Shown here: one piece after another, positions 14,526-19,496 of the stretch
How positions within the stretch are numbered: the first letter of the stretch is position 1
How the letters are laid out: each line of letters opens with the position of its first letter
Origin: JAAYBT01 sp964404395
Lineage (GTDB): Bacteria > Bacillota > Clostridia > Acetivibrionales > DTU013
Direction of reading: 5' to 3'
DNA: 19,496 bases
NCBI GenBank assembly: GCA_964404395.1
Contig: CAYOKA010000035.1
Coordinates: forward strand, 1 to 19,496
The notes under the pieces: model-generated
What the model saw: the letters and a program-made list of their open reading frames with translations, nothing else
Database searches by the model: none
What the model was told of the DNA's origin: nothing
Position numbers and translations under genes: made by a program

Positions 14526-14553
14526 ATCAAAAAGCCCTATAAAGTTAGGGCTT
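14526..14553 (-). terminator. Intrinsic terminator for minus-strand transcription
   Basis: On the minus strand, AAGCCCTA pairs with TAGGGCTT around a 6-base loop and is followed by T residues. It would stop spoVR-operon readthrough that crosses tRNA-Val antisense. The tRNA-Val -35 box overlaps its edge. Confidence 0.6.
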
Positions 14554-14581
14554 GTAATCTCTCTTCAATTTGTGTTATATT
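14552..14581 (+). promoter_or_regulatory. Promoter of tRNA-Val
   Basis: TTGTAA (14552-14557) and TATATT (14576-14581) with 18-bp spacing. The -10 box lies 24 bp before the mature tRNA 5' end. Confidence 0.55.
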
Positions 14582-14605
14582 GTTATTGAAAAACAGACCT
14601 CTTTT

Positions 14606-14680
14606 GGGGGATTAACTCAGCGGGAGAGTGCTACCTTCACACGGTAGAAGTCATTGGTTCAAGTCCAATATTCCCCACCA
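14606..14680 (+). tRNA. tRNA-Val (anticodon CAC)
   Basis: Complete 75-nt cloverleaf. The acceptor stem is GGGGGAT with ATTCCCC (one G-T pair), the D arm is CTC/GAG, and the anticodon stem is CTACC/GGTAG around TTCACAC. The T arm is ATTGG-TTCAAGT-CCAAT, followed by A and an encoded CCA. Anticodon CAC reads GTG. It is a lone plus-strand gene among minus-strand genes. Confidence 0.96.
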
Positions 14681-14683
14681 TAA

Positions 14684-14717
14684 AGAATTGTTCGGATACG
14701 ATGAACAGTTCTTTTTT
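14684..14717 (+). terminator. Rho-independent terminator of tRNA-Val
   Basis: AGAATTGTTC (14684-14693) pairs with GAACAGTTCT (14703-14712) with one wobble, then a run of T. It starts 4 nt after the tRNA CCA. The opposite strand has A-rich and weak T-rich flanks, so it may also act on spoVR transcripts. Confidence 0.85.
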
Positions 14718-14730
14718 ACTTGCCTCAATT

Positions 14731-15957
14731 TTACCTATTAATCAGCACAATTCTTTTGTACTCGTCGCAAAGAATAGTCTTCTTTTTTCCTTCTGCCACC
14801 GTGTTCAGCAATACCCTCCCATCCAATAAGTCCACAAGGTGCTTAAGCGTCTCCTTTGAATGCTTCATTTCCAGTTCTCTTCCGTCGTATATATGCTCAA
14901 TTAGAAGGGTATTATCCTTCAGATTCCAATCCTCCACCCGAATGACAGGGAAATTTGCCAGACCACAGGAATCCGCAATGGTGTCGCGTATTTTTACCCA
15001 CCCTTCCTCGTCCCCCACCTCTGTAACAACATATTCATTCCTATCCTTCCGATACTCGTACAGCTTCAATTCGCGGCAAAGCTCCCTGGACAGATATCTC
15101 CTGACAAAAGATGCATCCCGCTCAATTTCCCGCACCTCAAAAATTTTACCGGGTGTATCCTGATTTCTCTCATATATATTCTCGAAAATTTTGTAGCCCA
15201 AAAAATAGGGATTTATCCGCCCATCAAAAGGCTTTACAAGTTGGTTGTGCCTTTTTAGAAACTCAAAATGCAGCTGTTGTGGCAGTTCCAGCCTTTTTAG
15301 CAGAATAGCATGCCAGTAGCTTGCCCATCCCTCATTCATTATTTTCGTCTCGATCTGGGGAATAAAGTAAAGGGCTTCCTCTCTGACAATATTAATAATA
15401 TCCCTTTCCCAGTCGGTGAGTCTACCATGCTCTTGAGCAAAGAAAAGCAGCTCCGGATGACATCTCAACGCATGTGCAGCGTTGATTACCCGTTCAACCC
15501 TTTCATATCCAATACTCGAATCACTGATGTATTCACGGACTCTTACAGCATGGTTTTTAAACATTTCTATACAATATTCAGCTTTATTGCCTTCTGCAAA
15601 AAGCCTGTTGTTTCTGAAAAAATCATTGTGTCCATATACATGAGCCATTGTCATAATTTGTAGCAGAAGTGAATTATCCTTCATCAGATAGGCGATGCAG
15701 GGATTTGAATTAATCACCATTTCATATGGCAGTCCGCTAATATTGTATTTGTTAAGAGTTCTGACCCTCTCATAAACCTTTCCATAGCTCCAGTGAGGGT
15801 AATGGGACGGCATTCCTGAGTAAGCTTCATTGGCAATCATTTCTACATAGCTGACCAGCTCAAATTCCTGATTATAACAATTAAGGCCCTCATCGCGGAC
15901 CAGCTCTTCTATTTTATCGTTCCAGTACTTAAGCTCACTTAAGCTGTAGCCCGGCAT
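14731..15957 (-). CDS. spoVR: SpoVR family protein
   Basis: Cytoplasmic protein of 408 residues of the SpoVR/YcgB family, linked in Bacillus to spore cortex formation; its biochemical activity is not established. Conserved stretches are SGMPSHYPHWSYGK (47-60), EMVINSNPCIAYLM (79-92), HVYGHNDFF (106-114), NEGWASYWH (208-216) and RINPYFLGYKIFE (247-259). The His-rich motifs could bind a metal. It is shorter than B. subtilis SpoVR as I recall it, but all recognisable motifs are present. AGGAG lies 6 nt before the ATG. It is the third gene after prkA and yhbH on the same strand, 53 bp after yhbH, as in the conserved prkA-yeaH-ycgB group of proteobacteria. Confidence 0.95.
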   Translation of the reverse strand: MPGYSLSELKYWNDKIEELVRDEGLNCYNQEFELVSYVEMIANEAYSGMPSHYPHWSYGKVYERVRTLNKYNISGLPYEMVINSNPCIAYLMKDNSLLLQIMTMAHVYGHNDFFRNNRLFAEGNKAEYCIEMFKNHAVRVREYISDSSIGYERVERVINAAHALRCHPELLFFAQEHGRLTDWERDIINIVREEALYFIPQIETKIMNEGWASYWHAILLKRLELPQQLHFEFLKRHNQLVKPFDGRINPYFLGYKIFENIYERNQDTPGKIFEVREIERDASFVRRYLSRELCRELKLYEYRKDRNEYVVTEVGDEEGWVKIRDTIADSCGLANFPVIRVEDWNLKDNTLLIEHIYDGRELEMKHSKETLKHLVDLLDGRVLLNTVAEGKKKTILCDEYKRIVLINR

Positions 15958-16010
15958 ATTTTACTCCTACCCCACTGCCCGTTCGTCATATTTTACTTGC
16001 ACTATATATT

Positions 16011-17243
16011 TCATGCTCGCTCTGCGTCCTTCTCCAACATTCGTTTCAGCGCCGTTCCTATATCATCTTTCTTTGTGATTGTGACAGCAATAAAATTATC
16101 CTCATGAATATTTTTGATGAATTCCGACTTTATGGTACTGCTTGCATAATAATAACCGGGTATAATCTCACCATAGCCAAACAGATTGCATACCTCACAC
16201 AGCCTCACAGCCATTTCCACAGCCCTTTTGTTATCTTCGGCCCAATTATCTCCGTCACTACAGTGAAAGGCGTAAATGTTCCAGTGCCTGGGGTTGTATC
16301 GATGCTCAATAATCTCCAGTGCTTTTTCGTAACCACTGCTTATATAGGTGCCCCCGGATTCACCTCTGTGGAAAAATTCCACCTCGCCAACCTCTTTGGC
16401 CTTGGTAGTATGGGCAATAAACACCACGTCAACATGGGAGTATCTATGCCGTAAAAACTGGTACAGCAGAAAATAGAAGCTCCTGGCCATATATTTTCTG
16501 GTCTGATCCATAGAGCCTGAAACGTCCATGATGCATATGGCAACGGCATTGAAGTCCTTTCCTCGAGTTTGTCTGAGCCTGCGAAACCGCATATCCTCTT
16601 TGGAAAAAGGGAAACGTTCCGTGGCTGGTTGAGCGTCTGGCTGAGCACCGGATTGTGCATTCGGCTGAGCAACCGGTTGAGCATCCGCTGGAATGCTCTT
16701 TTGCGCTTCACTTCTTCGAAAGGACTGTCTTCTTTTAATTCTCTCTATAACCATTCTTTTGCATGCCAGCCTGGGCGGTATGCCTTTTTTTTTATATCCC
16801 AACTTTCTTATGCCTCGTTCGGATTCGCTGTTGAACAGCTTCCTCCTATCCAAATACGGAAGGTCCAGATCATCAAAAAGATAGTTTACAAACTCCTCCA
16901 CTGTAATCTCTGTCTCATAAATTTCATCTCCGTCCCAATCACCTGCTCCTCCGTGCCCGTAATTCTTACCCTCCTGCGCATCGCCCACAACATCGCCACG
17001 CCTCTCATCCCCGTCGCCATGTGCCGCGCCGCGCTTGTTTTTTCCATAAATAAAGCTGTATTCCTTTATCCCCCTGATATGGATAACTATTTTTTTATTG
17101 CCATTGCATCCGATAATGCTCTCTTGCGTAATAATACTGCCGATGTTTTCCTTAATGGAATCCTCTACAAGCTCCCTATGTCTTCTCCTATCCTCTGCAG
17201 AGCGTTCCTTCCCATGGAATTCATACTCTCTGAAAATAGCCAT
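16011..17243 (-). CDS. yhbH: YhbH/YeaH family VWA-like protein (DUF444)
   Basis: DUF444 protein of 410 residues; in sporulating Bacillus the homologue is a sporulation protein. Residues about 230-405 form a von Willebrand A-like domain with a MIDAS motif DVSGSMD (240-246) and CSDGDNWAED further on. The N-terminal half has the family segment RRRHRELVEDSIKENIG (20-36) and a Gly/Asp-rich stretch (about 75-106). Residues 187-206 are tetrapeptide repeats of the xAQP type, an unusual spacer. The open frame extends to a TTG at 17273 that would overlap prkA by 26 bp; the ATG at 17243, with AAGGA 8 nt upstream and 4 bp after the prkA stop, is chosen. Tight spacing indicates translational coupling with prkA. 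Confidence 0.94.
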   Translation of the reverse strand: MAIFREYEFHGKERSAEDRRRHRELVEDSIKENIGSIITQESIIGCNGNKKIVIHIRGIKEYSFIYGKNKRGAAHGDGDERRGDVVGDAQEGKNYGHGGAGDWDGDEIYETEITVEEFVNYLFDDLDLPYLDRRKLFNSESERGIRKLGYKKKGIPPRLACKRMVIERIKRRQSFRRSEAQKSIPADAQPVAQPNAQSGAQPDAQPATERFPFSKEDMRFRRLRQTRGKDFNAVAICIMDVSGSMDQTRKYMARSFYFLLYQFLRHRYSHVDVVFIAHTTKAKEVGEVEFFHRGESGGTYISSGYEKALEIIEHRYNPRHWNIYAFHCSDGDNWAEDNKRAVEMAVRLCEVCNLFGYGEIIPGYYYASSTIKSEFIKNIHEDNFIAVTITKKDDIGTALKRMLEKDAERA

Positions 17244-17247
17244 AACA

Positions 17248-19173
17248 CTAGTCCTTCCACAAATTATTGGCACTGTATTTCAGAACCACATTACAGCAAT
17301 GATCGCAATAGCCATTTCGTTTCATTTCCTCCACCATAGTATTATATTTCCTGTCCTGTTCTTCATCACGCACCTTTGCTCTTGTAACAATCCTGCTTAG
17401 CTCCTTTACTGAAACCGCCAGTTTCTTTTCAATCGCCTCTTTCAAGGGCTCATAGCTGCTATAGTCTAACTTCTCGCCATTTCTCAACACAAAGAACATG
17501 TATGCAGTTACATCTGCCCTAAACCCCTTCGCTGAGGCTTCAGTAATACCAATTTGTTCTTCAATGGATCTCATAAAACGCTCGTCCGGTTCCAGCTCCT
17601 CGCCGGTATTGGAGTCTTTTATTCTCTCTTTGCTAATATATGCCTCGGCATGATCCAGGTAATTATTAAAAAGGCTTTCGGCCTGCTCCCTGTATCCATA
17701 TATAAATGCCTTTGTAACCTCCTTTTCCAGAATCCTGTTATACTCATTTTTAATAGAGTTTTTTAAATACCTCACATATCTGCCTTTGTCCTCATCACTA
17801 ACGGCAAGCTCCTTAACAGCCTTCATAATGGTTTCCATCACACAAATAGGGTTAATGCAGCTGTGCTCGGACTCTGACAATGCCATATCCAGCGCCTTCA
17901 TGATAAAACGGGTAGAAATTCCCGTCATGCCCTCTCGGAAAGCCTCTTCCTTTAATTCCAGAATATCAATTCTTTGTGCCATCCCTTTTTCGACAATCTC
18001 TTCCCCGTTATAAACTTTCAGCTTTGTCATAAGATCCACCTTTGACGAGGGTGCTAGTCGGGTCATTATTGCAAACATAGAGGCTATCTCAATTGTATGA
18101 GGCGCTATATGTGCTTTAAATTTGCTTTTTTTGAGTATTTTCTCATATATTTTGATTTCCTCGTTCAGCTCCAGACAATAAGGTGTTTCGATCCTGACAA
18201 TCCTGTCAAGTATCGCCTCATTTGTGTAATCGGATCTAAATTTGTTCCATTCTGCTTCGTTAGAATGAGCTAGAATAACTCCATCGAAATAAACCATAGG
18301 GCCTTTGCCCGGCGACGGAACCGATTTTTCCTGAGTGGCCGTAATCATGGTGTGCAGGTATTCTGTTTCATTCTTAAATACTTCGATAAATTCTACAATT
18401 CCGCGGTTGCCAACGTTAAATGCTCCATTGAGCGACAGTACTCGTGGATCATCCTCCGAATATAAATCTATCTTGGAAATATCCACACTGCCTGTCAGTA
18501 TACTGGTATCTTGATTGTTTGGATCAACGGGCGCTACTACACCTATGCCCTTCCTCGACCGTATTGAAAAACCTGTCTTCACGACCGGAAAATGCTCATA
18601 CTCACCGTTATATTCATGCTTCAGTCGGTACCGACAAATTGGGCAAAGATCGCCTTCTATCCTAACCCCCAGTATCTCCTCAAACCTCTTTCGCAGATGC
18701 TTTGGCACCAGGTGAAGCGGCTCCTCCCGCATTGGGCAGCCCTTCAGCGCAAATATCCCACCGCTGTTCTCCAGAGACCTCTTTATTGCTTCCATAATCG
18801 AGGATTTGCCCGATCCCACAGGTCCCATCAGGTAAAGTACCTGTCTTGACTCCTCCCCATCCATTGCAGCTGAGTGGAAATACCTCACAATGCTCATTAT
18901 TGTTTTGTCAATGCCGTAAAAATCTTCAAAAAACTTATATTTTTTTATTACATCATTTCCGTATATCCTTCTCAACCTTTGGTGTTCATCGGTTCTTACC
19001 ACTTCACTTCCTGCCCTCGAAATCAGATTGAATATTCTTTGATGCGATAAGATTGCCAGATTCGGATCCCTTTTCACCCTTTCAACGTAATCAAGAAACG
19101 TTCCCTCAAAATGTTCCTTCACCCTCTCCTGCCTATCCTTTTGTATGATCACGGAAATATCACATTCCCTCAT
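17248..19173 (-). CDS. prkA: PrkA family AAA+ protein kinase
   Basis: PrkA/YeaG-type protein of 641 residues, described in the family as a serine kinase with an AAA+ module; in Bacillus it affects sporulation. FEGTFLDYVERVKRDP (22-37) is the conserved start. The Walker A loop is GPVGSGKS (117-124). CPMREEPLHLVP (146-157) and CPICRYRL (177-184) are family motifs. GIVEFIEVFK (258-267) corresponds to the Walker B region and VILAHSNEAEW (299-309) to the sensor region. A Cys-rich end contains YCDHCC. The frame is open from 19233, but that ATG has no ribosome binding site; the ATG at 19173, 7 nt after GGGAG, matches the family start. It is first gene of the prkA-yhbH-spoVR group. No convincing promoter was identified in 19174-19323. 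Confidence 0.95.
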   Translation of the reverse strand: MRECDISVIIQKDRQERVKEHFEGTFLDYVERVKRDPNLAILSHQRIFNLISRAGSEVVRTDEHQRLRRIYGNDVIKKYKFFEDFYGIDKTIMSIVRYFHSAAMDGEESRQVLYLMGPVGSGKSSIMEAIKRSLENSGGIFALKGCPMREEPLHLVPKHLRKRFEEILGVRIEGDLCPICRYRLKHEYNGEYEHFPVVKTGFSIRSRKGIGVVAPVDPNNQDTSILTGSVDISKIDLYSEDDPRVLSLNGAFNVGNRGIVEFIEVFKNETEYLHTMITATQEKSVPSPGKGPMVYFDGVILAHSNEAEWNKFRSDYTNEAILDRIVRIETPYCLELNEEIKIYEKILKKSKFKAHIAPHTIEIASMFAIMTRLAPSSKVDLMTKLKVYNGEEIVEKGMAQRIDILELKEEAFREGMTGISTRFIMKALDMALSESEHSCINPICVMETIMKAVKELAVSDEDKGRYVRYLKNSIKNEYNRILEKEVTKAFIYGYREQAESLFNNYLDHAEAYISKERIKDSNTGEELEPDERFMRSIEEQIGITEASAKGFRADVTAYMFFVLRNGEKLDYSSYEPLKEAIEKKLAVSVKELSRIVTRAKVRDEEQDRKYNTMVEEMKRNGYCDHCCNVVLKYSANNLWKD

Positions 19174-19323
19174 TCTGTCTCTCCCTTCTCCTGTGAAGCA
19201 TACCGGTACGGCATTTGCAATTTGTTCTCTCATGTTTAATTATATTAGCAGGAGTTTCTTAAAATGCCTTAAGGACGACCCGCAATAACATGGACATATT
19301 TTTCAGGTACATGGCAAATCGCC

Positions 19324-19496
19324 CTACATCAACACTCTTAATCCTCTGGCAGTTTTGACAAAATTCTTTATCTTATCCGGATCCTTCATTTCTCCTGTCT
19401 CAACACCGCTGGAGACATCAAGCAAGCTTGCTTCCGTCTGCAATGCTTCATGCAAATTCTCAATATTTAGGCCTCCTGCAAGTCCAAAGGGGCGTG
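19324..19496 (-). CDS. trpF: Phosphoribosylanthranilate isomerase, C-terminal part
   Basis: The final 56 residues of a TIM-barrel protein of tryptophan synthesis, cut by the window edge. FGLAGGLNIENLHEAL matches the conserved LAGGL-N phosphate-binding strand, and LLDVSSGVE, then KDPDKIKNF, is the TrpF C-terminal signature with the catalytic-region Asp. The stop TAG is at 19324-19326. The rest of a trp operon would lie beyond the right edge. prkA starts 150 bp downstream, with no clear intrinsic terminator between. Confidence 0.92.
   Translation of the reverse strand, partial: RPFGLAGGLNIENLHEALQTEASLLDVSSGVETGEMKDPDKIKNFVKTARGLRVLM

Noticed and set aside
17244..17273. Upstream TTG start extending YhbH by 10 residues
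   Set aside because: It would overlap prkA by 26 bp and has no ribosome binding site. The ATG at 17243 has one and matches the family start.
16569..17339. 256-codon plus-strand open frame
   Set aside because: It is antisense to yhbH and the prkA end, both confidently identified. It is rich in Ser, Cys and Leu as expected of a shadow frame.
19174..19233. Upstream ATG extending PrkA by 20 residues
   Set aside because: No ribosome binding site before 19233, whereas GGGAG precedes 19173 at ideal spacing.
1..19496. CRISPR array or prophage
   Set aside because: No regularly spaced direct repeats of suitable length were seen, and no cas, integrase or phage structural genes.

Overview
The window reads as a chromosomal segment of an anaerobic, spore-forming Clostridia member (Firmicutes). 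The evidence is moderately AT-rich DNA, strong GGAGG-type ribosome binding sites, a perfect CIRCE heat-shock operator, a KamA-family radical SAM enzyme and a prkA-yhbH-spoVR sporulation cluster. I cannot name the species. No CRISPR array, prophage or intact transposase is visible.

Layout: (1) 60-2333, plus strand: an XRE-cupin regulator followed by a medium-chain-type acyl-CoA synthetase, probably one operon. (2) 2334-2688 has no gene but is dense with long inverted repeats; it may be a remnant of an IS200/IS605-type end or a structured RNA. (3) 2689-5599, minus: a class IV aminotransferase and then htpG. Between them lie a perfect CIRCE element and a consensus promoter. (4) 5600-5967 holds divergent promoters and a degenerate GGGGACGG repeat; 5968-6168, plus, encodes a 66-residue orphan protein with a near-consensus promoter. 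(5) 6251-8140, minus: a KamA-like radical SAM aminomutase, a possible 43-codon ORF and a TM1586-type nitroreductase. (6) 8367-14302, minus: a lipoprotein, purine nucleoside phosphorylase, an HTH-methyltransferase fusion, S-adenosylhomocysteine hydrolase, an SAH/MTA deaminase and tRNA-Thr(CGT). (7) 14606-14717, plus: tRNA-Val(CAC) with its own promoter and terminator. (8) 14731-19173, minus: prkA, yhbH and spoVR. (9) 19324-19496, minus: the 3' end of trpF.

The most interesting unit is region 6. Deaminase, hydrolase and nucleoside phosphorylase could form a complete route from S-adenosylhomocysteine (SAH) to homocysteine and hypoxanthine, through S-inosylhomocysteine and inosine. Between punA and ahcY sits a protein that joins an excisionase/MerR-like DNA-binding domain to a class I SAM-methyltransferase fold. 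Its promoter -10 box lies inside an 11-bp perfect inverted repeat, the usual position of an autorepression operator. I infer that this may be an SAM- or SAH-sensing repressor of the salvage genes; this is not demonstrated by the sequence.

Several reported starts are internal ATGs chosen because the ribosome binding site lies inside the longer open frame.
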